DNA from: Alistipes megaguti
GTDB taxonomy: Bacteria; Bacteroidota; Bacteroidia; Bacteroidales; Rikenellaceae
Reading direction: 5' to 3'
NCBI RefSeq assembly: GCF_900604385.1
Contig: NZ_LR027382.1
Location: forward strand, 2,333,001 to 2,397,000
DNA: 64,000 nucleotides
Shown: piece after piece, positions 52,275-60,851 of the stretch
Layout of the letters: each line of letters opens with the position of its first letter
Numbering within the stretch: the first letter of the stretch is position 1
Notes under the pieces: generated by a model
The model's input: only the letters and a program-made list of their open reading frames with translations
Databases searched by the model: none
Told to the model about the DNA's origin: nothing
Made by a program: the position numbers and the translations under genes

Positions 52275-53792
52275 TTAGTTGTTGCTCTCGTTGGGCTCGA
52301 TTTCGGCGCCGGGCGATTCGAGTTCGTGGCGCGGGATGGGCCAAACGAAACGCGGGTCGTCGGCCTCGATCTTGAGCGAGCTGCCTTCGATGAGCGAGCA
52401 CGACTGGGGTTTACGTTCGAATCCCATGTGCCAGCGTTTGAGGTCGTTCAGACGGAAGCCCTCCATGTAGAGTTCGCGGACGCGCTCGGCGGAGATGGTT
52501 TCGAGCCAGTTGTTGGCGCTGACGGTGATGGCTCCGGCGCCGCCCGAGTAACGTTTCTGACGCAGCGTGGTGAGATCCTTGCTGGCCGCCGAGTAGTTGG
52601 GCGTCGGGAGGTTGCAGTAGGCCTCGGCACGGATCAGATACTGCTCGGCCAGACGGAAGAGCTTGGGCATCGAGATCATGTAGAGGTTTGCCGAGGCGAT
52701 GAACGACTGGTTGCCGAAGTACTTGTACAGCAGGGGCCACGTCAGTCCGTTGGCATAGCCGGTGGTGTACTCCTTGAAGTAGGCGTCGTAACGCAGGTCC
52801 GTATCGGCATAGGCGTCGAGCACCCACTGTGCGGGCACGTAGTCGGGATAGGTGTACGTGTAGTCGCGGTTGGCGTTGAAAAACACCTGACCCAGGGCGC
52901 CGCCGTAGGAGGTGGTCGTGAATCCGACCTTCCAGATGATCTCGAAGCTCGAGTCGTAGTTCCACATGTAGGTCAGATAGGTATCCGTGGATGTGTACTG
53001 CGTGTTGGCGTCGGCCAGCTGGAACATGTCGTTGTCGATGACCTTCGAGGCGTAGTCGACTGCCGTCTGATAGTCCTGCATGTAGAGGGCCACGCGGGCA
53101 TGGAGGGCCTGTGCGGCAGCGGCCGAGGCGTAGATGTTGTTGTACTGGTCGTTGTCGTTGTCCAGCAACTCTTCGGCACGGTTCAGGTCGTCGATGACGA
53201 ACTGGTAGGAAGCCTTGAGCGAGGCGCGCTTCATGGGTTCGGGCGTGGAGTACTTCGAACGCAGGACGACGCCGAGTTCGTTTTCGGCCGTTGCGGGGTC
53301 GTATGCCTTGCAGAAGCACTCGATGAGTTTTGAGTAGCAGAGTGCGCGGATGGTGTAGACCTCGCCGGTGTAGGTGTCCAGGGCATCGATGTTTTCGTAA
53401 TTGGTCTCCTGCTGCTTGACGGCGTCGACGCGCTCGAGGAAGAAGTTGCAGCGGCTGATGACGCCGTAGAGAGCGGCATAGACCGATTCGACATCCTGAT
53501 CGGTCGAGAGGAGGTTCCAGAGCCATGCGGGGCCGTAGACGTTCGAAAAGTTTTCGACGGCGTAAGCCAGATCGGCCTGAATGTCGGGCATGACGGTAAG
53601 GGTCCCGCTGAAGAGCGAGCTGCTCATCAGACCTTCGTAGATGCCCGTGAGGATCTGTTCGGCATCGTCGAAGGTCTGCATGGCCTCGTCTTCACGGATG
53701 GACGATTCGGGCAGTTTGTCCAGACACGACGAGGTGCCGGCTACCAGAAGAATCGCGGCGATGAGTGACTTGATATTTCGTAACATATTCAT
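52275..53792 (-). CDS. SusD/RagB-type outer-membrane lipoprotein
   Basis: The 505-residue protein has a lipoprotein signal peptide ending GTSSC (Cys23). TPR-like helices carry the SusD patterns AVENFSNVYGPAWLWNLLST, YTIRALCYSKLIECF and YASAAAAQALHARVALYMQ. The C-terminal half contains QYLIRAEAYCNLP, VRELYMEGFRLNDLKRW and the terminal WPIPRHELE, all standard for the family. SusD proteins form the lid of the SusC channel and hand over the ligand. The gene is intact and lies 10 bases after susC, whose frame is broken. Confidence 0.92.
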   Translation of the reverse strand: MNMLRNIKSLIAAILLVAGTSSCLDKLPESSIREDEAMQTFDDAEQILTGIYEGLMSSSLFSGTLTVMPDIQADLAYAVENFSNVYGPAWLWNLLSTDQDVESVYAALYGVISRCNFFLERVDAVKQQETNYENIDALDTYTGEVYTIRALCYSKLIECFCKAYDPATAENELGVVLRSKYSTPEPMKRASLKASYQFVIDDLNRAEELLDNDNDQYNNIYASAAAAQALHARVALYMQDYQTAVDYASKVIDNDMFQLADANTQYTSTDTYLTYMWNYDSSFEIIWKVGFTTTSYGGALGQVFFNANRDYTYTYPDYVPAQWVLDAYADTDLRYDAYFKEYTTGYANGLTWPLLYKYFGNQSFIASANLYMISMPKLFRLAEQYLIRAEAYCNLPTPNYSAASKDLTTLRQKRYSGGAGAITVSANNWLETISAERVRELYMEGFRLNDLKRWHMGFERKPQSCSLIEGSSLKIEADDPRFVWPIPRHELESPGAEIEPNESNN

Positions 53793-53802
53793 TGGCTGTC
53801 GA

Positions 53803-56447
53803 TTAGAACGTGAGGTCGAGACCGAACGTGAATTGGCGGGACATGGGATATTGCGCCTGATACATGTTTCCGATACCTTCGGGGTCGAGGCCCGAGAATT
53901 TGGTGAACGTGAAGAGGTTCTGCGCCTGGGCGTAGATTCGTATTCCGTTGATGAACCGGGTTTTGCGCAGCAGTTCCTGGGGGAACGAGTAGCTGAGCAT
54001 GAGGTTTTTCAGACGCAGGAACGAGGCATCCTCCAGCAGACGGTCGTCAAACTCGGTGTAGACGCCGGCGAAGCGGTTGACGTAGAATTCGCCGCTGTCG
54101 TGACCGACGACGAGCTTCATCGACGTAGCGGACATTTCATACTCCTGCACGCCGTTGTAGAGTTCGAGGATCTTGTTTTTGTTGTAGGAGAAGTTTGCGT
54201 TGAGCGACCATGCGAAGTCTTTCGTGGCGACGACCGTACCGGAGAGGTTGACCTCGGCGCCGCGGTTGACCATCACGCCGATGTTGTCCCAGTAGTAGCC
54301 GTATCCTTTGTCGGCGTAGGACTGGGGGACCTGCATGAGCATGTCGGAGGTGCGCTTGTTGTAGAGTTCGAAGTCGACGTTCAGGCGGTTCCAGAAACCG
54401 AAGTGGAAACCGAGGTTTGTGGTCCAGGTCTTCTCCCATCCGAGGTCCTCGTTACCGGGCTGGCTGGGGGCCATACCGGCATCGCCGTAGTAGTTCAGGC
54501 CTCCGCTCACCAGGGCGAGGTGTTCGTAGTTGGGGATGGAGGAGTTGCCCGAGGTGCCGGTGCTGAAGGAGATCTGTGCGTTCGAGAGCCAGCGGCTGAC
54601 GCTCTCCATGAAAGCTTCGTTGCGGAGGTTCCACATCAGACCGACGCTCCAGAAACCGCCCCAGCGGTGTCCGGTACCGAAACGCGACGAGGCGTCGGTA
54701 CGCAGCGCAATGTCGGCGTAGTAACGCTGGTCGTAGTTGTATTCGCCGCGGCCGAAGACCGACATGTAGGAGTAGTCGTCATCGGTCGTGTCGCTCCACG
54801 AGGTGACGCGCGTACCGGAGGTGATGTTGACCAGTTTGTCGTTGTTCTGACCTTCGGCCCGCAGCGTGAATCCCTCGTAGTGGTAGTTGACGCCCTCCTG
54901 ACCGAGCAGGAAGTTGAACGAGTGCTTGTCCTTCTGGAACTGATAGTTGAGCGTGTTGGTGACCGAGAGGGTCAGCGCATCGCTCGAGAGGCGCTGGGCG
55001 TTGCCCTGACCGAGATTCGGGGCATAGCTCGGGGCCGAGGTGCTCAGACCGGTCATGTGTGAGAAGTCGACGTTGAACTGCGACTTGAAGGTCAGCCCCT
55101 CGATGATGGTAGCCTCGGCGAAGATGCTCGACACGAGTTTGTATTTCTTGTAGGAGCGCTGGTTGTTCTTGATCCACTCCAGGGGGTTCTTGCCGTCACC
55201 CTTCCACGATCCGTCGTTGATCGAAGCGAGCGATCCGTCGGGGGTTGTAGGGGTTCCAGTAGGGGAGCATGAATCGGGCGGCGGAGATCGGGGTCACGAG
55301 GGTGTATTCGCCATCGTCGGCCTGTTCGATATCCTGGTAGTTGAGCATGGTGTTGGTCCCGATCTTGAGCCACTTGGCGGCGCGCTGTTCGATATTGGCG
55401 CGGATGGAGTACCGGTCGAAGTTCGAGCCCAGGGCGATACCCTCCTGGCTGTAGTATCCGCCCGAGACGTAGTAGTTTGTCTTCTCGTTGGCGCCCGACA
55501 CGGAGAGTTCGTAGTTCTGGAGCATGGCGGCGTTGTTGTAGACTTCGTCGAGCCAGCAAACGTCGGTTTGGCTGAGGAGGTTGTAGTCCTTTCCGTCGGT
55601 CAGTCCGATCTCCTTTTCATACTGGATTCGCTCCTCGGTGTTCATCAGGTCCCAGTTGCCCTTGGCGATCTGGGAGAAACCGAACTGCATGCGGTAGGAG
55701 ATGATGGGCTTTTCGGCCATTCGACCGCGTTTGGTGGTGATGACGACGACGCCGTTCGAGGCACGCGAACCGTAGATCGAGGTCGACGAGGCGTCCTTGA
55801 GGACGGAGATCGACTCGATGTCGGAGGGGTTGATGGCGTTGAAGTCGGAGCTTGAGATGGGAATACCGTCGAGGATGTACAGGGGGGGGCGGTACCGGAG
55901 TTGATGGAGTTTGTACCGCGGATGGTGAACGTAGCGGCGACGCTGGGTTCACCGGTGTTGGACATGACGGTCAGACCGGGGACCTGTCCCTGGAGGGCCT
56001 GGTCGAAGGCGGCCGTAGGAGTTGATTCGACCTTTTCGGCCTTGACGGTTGAGACCGAACCGGTGATTGTTCCCTTTTTGCGGACACCGTAAGCGATGAC
56101 CACGACATCGTCGAGGGCCTGAGCTTCGGGCTGGAGCTCGACGTTGTGAGTGAGTTTGGCAGTTCCCTCGGGGACGGTGAATTCGGCGACCTTGAAGCCG
56201 ATGTAGTGATAGGAGAGAACTGTTCCGGGAGTGACGACGATGGAGTAGGATCCATCGCCGAGGGTGCTGACACCGCTGGTGCTGCCGGAAAGTACGTGAA
56301 CACCGACCAGAGGAGCTTTGTCTTCGGCCGATGTGACGACACCGCTAACCGTGATACTTTCCCCCCCCCTGGGCCAGGGCGGGTAATGAACGGTAATGAA
56401 CACAAAAGGAAAGCGAATTTCAGTAGTAGAATTTTTGATTGTTGCAT
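53803..56447 (-). pseudogene. SusC/RagA-type TonB-dependent receptor with three frameshifts and a 10-bp duplication
   Basis: All SusC parts are present: carboxypeptidase-regulatory-like domain (SITVSGVVTSAEDKAPLVG), plug (ALDDVVVIAYGVRKKG, QALQGQVPGLTV, TFTIRGTNSIN) and barrel ending FTFGLDLTF. The frame shifts at a run of nine G (56361-56369), a run of eight C (55882-55889) and a run of five C (55240-55244), all read on the gene strand. The tandem repeat GGTAATGAAC (plus strand, 56382-56401) adds ten bases in the signal peptide. Removing one unit, one base at the first and third runs and two at the second gives 877 codons and a textbook signal peptide ending SLPALAQ. The start is ATG 56447. 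The gene is inactive as written, phase-variable, or misread in homopolymers. Confidence 0.85.
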
Positions 56448-57195
56448 AGTGAAATTACTTTCTGTCGCCAAAATGTGAATATTATAAATGATTTAAACAA
56501 ACCGGTGAATGGACCGAAATGTAATCTTTCTGTTGACAAAGTGTATTGTCATCTATTATTGAAATAATTTAATATCTTGTTTTACAGTCTTTTAATGTAA
56601 AATAACAGTTTGTAATCTAAAAGGCGAAAAAAATATAAAAAAAATTTTTTCAAAACTCGGAAAATGGGGCGGAAAAGGGGAATTTGGCAGAAAACAAGGA
56701 GGAGTTCCCGGAGCGGAAGCAGGTTGATTCTTGAAGGTTGCCGAGGGGACGTAATGTACTAAAAGTAGCCTTATATGCCCTTGTAGGGCGGTTTTTTGGA
56801 TTGATTGCCAATTTTGGTAAAGAAAGAGGATTGGCTTCCTCAACTCTTGAATGACCCGTTGTGTCGATCGTTTATGTGGAGAAAGTCCAAAGTGATAGTT
56901 TGTAATCAAAAATGGCCAAAATACTTTTGATATGAAATTTTGATGTGATTTGCAACCGGATTTTACGAGCGTTGTTTCCGGAAAACTATTTCGGCCATTT
57001 TCGTTTATATGATCGGATCTGCTTATTGTTGGATTTGGGGGCGGGGCGATCCGATTCGGCTGGATCCCGTTTTGATGCGCAAAGTCCTGTAAATATATAT
57101 TTTACGGATATTAACAGCGCTCCCGATGGGTTTTGTCCGGAGCGGGGGTGACTGTCCGGATTGTCCAATGGGGAGGGGTTGCGGACAGGGCTGGG
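56448..57195. other. AT-rich intergenic stretch upstream of susC
   Basis: This 748-base stretch has lower GC than its surroundings. It holds an inverted repeat TGACAA-N6-TTGTCA (56534-56551), about 90 bases upstream of susC and overlapping a poor -7 match, so it may be the operator. A direct repeat AGTTTGTAATC occurs at 56607-56617 and 56897-56907. A small hairpin GCCC-TTGTA-GGGC followed by T6 lies near 56775. Frames within it (for example 56592-56909 on the minus strand) give no recognisable protein. I find no IS ends or RNA genes. Confidence 0.5.
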
Positions 57196-57774
57196 TCAGC
57201 GGATCAGACCGGCTTCGTAGTAGATGATGATTTGTTCGATCATCTTGTCTTCGCCCTCACGGTCGTATTGCGATTTGAGATCCTGTCCGAAGACCTTCGA
57301 GACGCCTTGCCAGAATCCGGCGATGAATCCACCGCGGAACTCCTTGAGGACCTGGTAGGCGGTGTATTCGGTTTCGCGGTCGATGAGTTTGAGCAGGACG
57401 CGGCCCTGGGTTCGTGTCATGTGTTTCAGTACGGGGGTGTACTCCTCCTTGATCTGGTTGTACACCTCCTTGATATAGGCTTTCTGGGCTTTTTTGGTTG
57501 GGAGGCGGCAGAGTTCGTCCTCCATTTCGGCCATTTTGGCGCGTGCGATCTTGGCGATGGGGTATACCTTTCGCACGGCATCGACCAACCGGCGGTAACG
57601 TCGCAGGTCGACCGGTCGGCTGAAGACGTAGACGGGCAGGATATGGACCAGAGCGATGGAGTCGCCGTTTTTCTGGACTTCCCACTCCTGGTGCCAGAAT
57701 CCGCGACCGCCCTGGGCCATCACTTCGGGGAGTGCGGCCGTGATCAGGAAGAGGAGCAGGAACCACTTTTTCAT
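57196..57774 (-). CDS. DUF4294 exported protein
   Basis: The protein has about 192 residues from ATG 57774, with a signal peptide ending LPEVMAQGG. The motif RRYRRLVDAVRKVYPIAKIA, the following KMAEMEDELC, and IKEEYTPVLKHMTRTQGRVL with LIDRETEYTAYQVLKEFRGG define DUF4294, a Bacteroidetes family of unknown function that is basic and helical. It is probably periplasmic. It stands alone in the opposite direction to the thioesterase gene and shares a promoter region with it. Confidence 0.8.
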   Translation of the reverse strand: MKKWFLLLFLITAALPEVMAQGGRGFWHQEWEVQKNGDSIALVHILPVYVFSRPVDLRRYRRLVDAVRKVYPIAKIARAKMAEMEDELCRLPTKKAQKAYIKEVYNQIKEEYTPVLKHMTRTQGRVLLKLIDRETEYTAYQVLKEFRGGFIAGFWQGVSKVFGQDLKSQYDREGEDKMIEQIIIYYEAGLIR

Positions 57775-57862
57775 GATCGGCAATGGGGGATCAGTCGACA
57801 GAAAAACGGGCGGCCCGGGGTTAAAATTGCGTCGAAAGGTCGTTTTTTGCGCCCGATTTGCT

Positions 57863-57870
57863 TATCTTTG
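57863..57870 (+). promoter_or_regulatory. -7 box TATCTTTG upstream of the hotdog thioesterase gene
   Basis: Full match to TAnnTTTG. The expected transcription start is near 57877, which overlaps the start region of the opposing transcript. Confidence 0.5.
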
Positions 57871-57887
57871 CCGGCGTCACACCTGCG

Positions 57888-57895
57888 CAAATATA
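57888..57895 (-). promoter_or_regulatory. -7 box TATATTTG upstream of the DUF4294 gene
   Basis: Full match to TAnnTTTG on the minus strand. Its expected start near 57881 lies to the right of the opposing start near 57877, so the two transcripts would overlap at their 5' ends. Confidence 0.5.
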
Positions 57896-58001
57896 CGACA
57901 ACTTCGCGGGAGAAGCAAATCCTGAGGGTGCGGAACGGATCCGGATGTCGGGAGCGAGTGGTGTGCGAATGAAGAAAAACGAACCAAAACAGGAAAAGGA
58001 G

Positions 58002-58376
58002 ATGCTTGAAGCAGGACTTTCGGGCCGCAGCACCACGACGGTGACGGCTGAGAATACGGCCGCCGCGATGGGATCGGGCGACCTTGCGGTATTTGCCACG
58101 CCGGCGATGGTGGCATTGATGGAGCATGCGGCGATGGAGGCCGTAGCCGGGGAGTTGCCCGAGGGGTCGACGACCGTGGGCTCGGAGATGAACACGACGC
58201 ACGTGAAGCCTTCGAAACTGGGGGCCGAGATCACCGCCACGGCGGTTTTGACGGCGGTTGAGGGGCGCAAACTGACCTTCAACGTCGGAGCACGCGACGA
58301 GGTCGGACTGATCGGCGAGGGGACGCACGTCCGCTACGTGGTGGACCGTCGCCGCTTCCTGGAAAAACTGGGCTGA
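58002..58376 (+). CDS. FlK-like hotdog thioesterase
   Basis: The protein has 124 residues from ATG 58002 (MLEAGLSGRSTTTV), preceded by AAAGGAG. A start at 57969 (MKKNEPK) would add 11 residues. The hotdog fold shows VFATPAMVALMEHAAMEAVA, then GSTTVGSEMNTTHVKPSKLG and the final HVRYVVDRRRFLEKLG. The Thr, Glu and His positions match the catalytic set of the fluoroacetyl-CoA thioesterase family. In this phylum it is a general acyl-CoA thioesterase of unknown substrate. It is a single gene; 26-bp repeats follow its stop. Confidence 0.82.
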   Translation: MLEAGLSGRSTTTVTAENTAAAMGSGDLAVFATPAMVALMEHAAMEAVAGELPEGSTTVGSEMNTTHVKPSKLGAEITATAVLTAVEGRKLTFNVGARDEVGLIGEGTHVRYVVDRRRFLEKLG

Positions 58377-58438
58377 TTCAGCGGTCGGTGAACGACGCCG
58401 GCCCGTGCCGTACGGCAAACAGGGTGGCTGCCCCTTGG

Positions 58439-58663
58439 GGCGGTCACCCTGTCTGTTTTCCGGGGGCGGTCACCCTGTCTGTTTTCCGGGGGTGGTACCC
58501 TGTCTGTTCTCGGGGTTGCCTTGTCTGTTCTCTGGGCGGTCACCCTCCCTCTTTCCGGGAGCAGACGGATCGGGGAGGGGACTTTCCGACGGGCGTTTTC
58601 GAGGGGTGTTTCCCGTTGAGTGTTTTCTAACGAGCGCTTTTCGAGGGGCGTTTTCCGATGGAG
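58439..58663. repeat. Tandem repeats between thioesterase and nhaD genes
   Basis: A 26-bp unit CGGTCACCCTGTCTGTTTTC plus CGGGGG occurs exactly at 58441-58466 and 58467-58492, then in three diverged and shortened copies to about 58560. From about 58575 a second motif, near CGAGGGGCGTTTTC, recurs four times to the nhaD stop. On the nhaD strand the stretch is purine-rich. There is no gene and no CRISPR-like spacer pattern. Confidence 0.75.
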
Positions 58664-58664
58664 G

Positions 58665-60011
58665 TTATCCGCCGAATCCGAACCAGAGGTGTTCGATCCA
58701 GATGACGCCGATTCCGGCGGCATATCCGGCCAGAGCCAGGAGCGAGATATGGCGGGCATACCATCCGAAGGAGATTCTTTCGAGTCCCATGGCGACGACA
58801 CCGGCGGCCGAACCGATGATGAGCAGACTGCCGCCGACGCCGGCGCAGTAGGTCAGCAGATGCCAGAAGAGGCCGTCGGGGAGGAATGCCCGGGCAAAGG
58901 CGGGATCGGCCGCCGCGGCCACCGCGGCGGCATCGGCCACGGGATACATGCCCATGCAGGCGGCCACCAGCGGGACATTGTCGACCACCGACGAGAGCAG
59001 ACCGATGACCGAAGCGATCGGGAAGGCGGCGTGTACGTGCAGGTCGAGCCAGCGGGCAGCCGACGCGAGCATTCCGGCCGATTCGAGGGCACCGACGGCC
59101 ATAAGGATTCCGAGGAAGAAGAGGATGGTCGGCATGTCGATGTGCTTGAGGACCTTGGCCACGCGGGGTTGGATCGACTCCTCGAGATTTCGCAGCGCGC
59201 GTTTTCGGTAGTAGATCACCTCGGAGAAAATCCACATGGCGCCCAGCGAGATCATCATGCCCATGTAGGGGGGCAGTCCGGTGAGGCTTTTGAAGAGCGG
59301 GACGAAGAGCAGGCTGAGGACACCGACGAGGAGCATGAAGCGCCGCAGCCGAGGGCCGATATAGGGAGGACAGACGTTCGGGAGAGGTTGCGGAGCGGGG
59401 GTGCTGCCCGGGGTGATGAAACGTATGGCGAGCAGCGTGGGGAGGGCGACCGAGACCAGACAGGGCAGCAGCAGTGCCGCGACGAGCCGGGCGGCGGTGA
59501 CATTTCCCCGCATCCAGAGCATGATGGTCGTCACGTCACCGATGGGCGACCAGGCTCCGCCGCTGTTTGCGGCGATGACGATCACCGAGGCGAAGATCCG
59601 GCGTTCGCGCGGATCGGCGATCAGCCGCCTGGCGAGCATTACCAGAATGATCGTGGTGGTCATGTTGTCGAGCGCGGCCGAGAGCAGGAAGGCGACTGCG
59701 GCGACGATGAGGAGGAGTTTGCGATGGTTTCGGGTGGAGATGTGGTCGGTGATGACGACAAATCCGCCGTAGGAGTCGATGAGGTTGACGATGGTCATGG
59801 CTCCGATCAGGAAGACGAGGATTTCGCACGTGTCGCCCAGTTGTTCGACGAGTTGCTGCTGGATCGAGGGGTCGTTTCCGGCGAGACTGAGCAGGGTCCA
59901 GATTCCGCCGGCCATCAGCAGGGCGATGGCTGATTTGTCGATATGTGTTTTGTGCTCGAGAGCGATCAGGAGATATCCGATCGCGAAGAGCAGAGCCATG
60001 GAGGTGATCAT
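58665..60011 (-). CDS. nhaD: NhaD-type Na+/H+ antiporter
   Basis: The 448-residue protein has about 12 membrane helices. AALDNMTTTIILVMLARRLI, NSGGAWSPIGDVTTIMLWM and LLSSVVDNVPLVAACMGMY carry the charged and Asn-rich motifs of the NhaD/arsenite permease superfamily. It exchanges cytoplasmic Na+ or Li+ for H+. The frame continues upstream of ATG 60011, but that would read through the tRNA-Gln region antisense, so the ATG MITSMALL is chosen. An alternative start is 4 codons further in. Confidence 0.92.
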   Translation of the reverse strand: MITSMALLFAIGYLLIALEHKTHIDKSAIALLMAGGIWTLLSLAGNDPSIQQQLVEQLGDTCEILVFLIGAMTIVNLIDSYGGFVVITDHISTRNHRKLLLIVAAVAFLLSAALDNMTTTIILVMLARRLIADPRERRIFASVIVIAANSGGAWSPIGDVTTIMLWMRGNVTAARLVAALLLPCLVSVALPTLLAIRFITPGSTPAPQPLPNVCPPYIGPRLRRFMLLVGVLSLLFVPLFKSLTGLPPYMGMMISLGAMWIFSEVIYYRKRALRNLEESIQPRVAKVLKHIDMPTILFFLGILMAVGALESAGMLASAARWLDLHVHAAFPIASVIGLLSSVVDNVPLVAACMGMYPVADAAAVAAAADPAFARAFLPDGLFWHLLTYCAGVGGSLLIIGSAAGVVAMGLERISFGWYARHISLLALAGYAAGIGVIWIEHLWFGFGG

Positions 60012-60096
60012 GCTGTCGTGGTGGTGAAGGTTTGGGGTCCGGAGGAGCGGGCCAGAGGTTCCAGATTTTGAAACCGGGCTTTTTTTGAAACCGGGC

Positions 60097-60126
60097 TTTG
60101 GAATTGGAAAAAATTTCGTATCTTTG
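60097..60126 (+). promoter_or_regulatory. Promoter of tRNA-Gln
   Basis: TTTG (60097-60100), 18 bases, then TATCTTTG (60119-60126): the complete Bacteroidetes consensus. The -33 element lies in the second copy of a 17-bp tandem duplication TTTTGAAACCGGGCTTT (60067-60083 and 60084-60100). Confidence 0.7.
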
Positions 60127-60147
60127 TCCCGCTTTCGAGCAAGAGAT

Positions 60148-60218
60148 TGAGCTGTGGTGTAATGGTAACACAGCAGATTTTGGTTCTGTCGTTCTGGGTT
60201 CGAATCCCGGCAGCTCAA
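60148..60218 (+). tRNA. tRNA-Gln (anticodon UUG)
   Basis: A complete cloverleaf of 71 nt: acceptor TGAGCTG/CAGCTCA, D arm GTG-TAATGGTAA-CAC, anticodon stem GCAGA/TCTGT with loop TTTTGGT (anticodon TTG at 60180-60182), and T arm with GGTTCGAAT. The 3' CCA is not encoded. Confidence 0.97.
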
Positions 60219-60224
60219 CCTGAG

Positions 60225-60262
60225 AAAGGTGGCCATCCGCAAGGAGGGGCCACCTTTTTTTG
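60225..60262 (+). terminator. Rho-independent terminator of tRNA-Gln
   Basis: Arms AAAGGTGGCC and GGCCACCTTT pair perfectly and run into T7 starting within the arm. It lies 7 bases after the tRNA. Confidence 0.92.
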
Positions 60263-60622
60263 GATGAAGAGGGATGAGGGGGTGGTGAGAATGGGTGAGG
60301 GCAGGGGAGGCCCACTTTCGGGAGGGGCGGTGAGAACTCCTTTTTATCCGGAAGGAGCCTCTGTCGGAACCCATCCGAAAGTTTCCCGAAAGTTTCCCGG
60401 AGCCTTGGAGCGAACCCGTGGACCGCCGATCCCGAAGAGGCCAATAGGAACAGCCCGGAGCCTGTTGCCGAAGTCCGTTGCCGATGCCCGATCCCGAGCC
60501 GTTGCCGGCGGACCCCCGTGTCAATGCCCGGGCCAATGTCTGACGCCGGAACCCAGTGCCGGAACCGCCACATCGCCCTCTTCCTGCCGAAATCCTTCCC
60601 CTGCCGGAGTTGCCGGAGCCGG
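60263..60622. other. Gene-free stretch after tRNA-Gln
   Basis: It starts with a GA/GT-rich run (GGGATGAGGGGGTGGTGAGA). Two copies of CCGAAAGTTTCC follow near 60375-60400. The rest is composed of scattered GCCGGAACCC/CCGTTGCCGATG-type motifs. I see no gene, RNA or terminator here. Confidence 0.55.
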
Positions 60623-60832
60623 TTATTGTCGGTTCTTGTGCGCTTCCGGCCGGGACTCCCGGTCGCACTCCTGCGTTTGAGACCCCTCGGCGGGATTTTC
60701 TCGGGAGCAGCGGGTGCGGCTGTCGATGCAGGAGGAGAAGAGTGCCATGGTTTCGAGATTGTCCGGGTCCGTTTCTGCGGAATTCGCGTTTTCGTTCGAA
60801 GGACGTGAGATGTCGTGCGTGGATTGTTTCAT
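60623..60832 (-). CDS. Possible small protein after the GlsB-type gene, unrecognised
   Basis: A 69-codon frame from ATG 60832 to 60623, 19 bases after the stop of the GlsB-type gene on the same strand. Codon use is balanced with a mild GC bias in third position. The peptide (MKQSTHDISRPSNENANSAE...) is hydrophilic, with two cysteines in the middle (SSCIDSRTRCS) and one later. No domain is recognised. It may be a real small gene or a chance frame. Confidence 0.28.
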   Translation of the reverse strand: MKQSTHDISRPSNENANSAETDPDNLETMALFSSCIDSRTRCSRENPAEGSQTQECDRESRPEAHKNRQ

Positions 60833-60851
60833 GCGCTTGTCCGTTTGAGGA

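Noticed and set aside
56592..56909. 105-codon minus-strand frame in the AT-rich island upstream of susC
   Set aside because: Composition is unlike that of neighbouring genes, the tail is Phe/Pro-rich and derives from A/T runs, and no family is recognised.
58441..58560. 26-bp repeats considered as CRISPR
   Set aside because: Copies follow each other without spacers and decay over five units.
60012..60668. N-terminal extension of the NhaD frame by about 219 codons
   Set aside because: It would translate the antisense strand of tRNA-Gln and its terminator; the NhaD family start fits ATG 60011.
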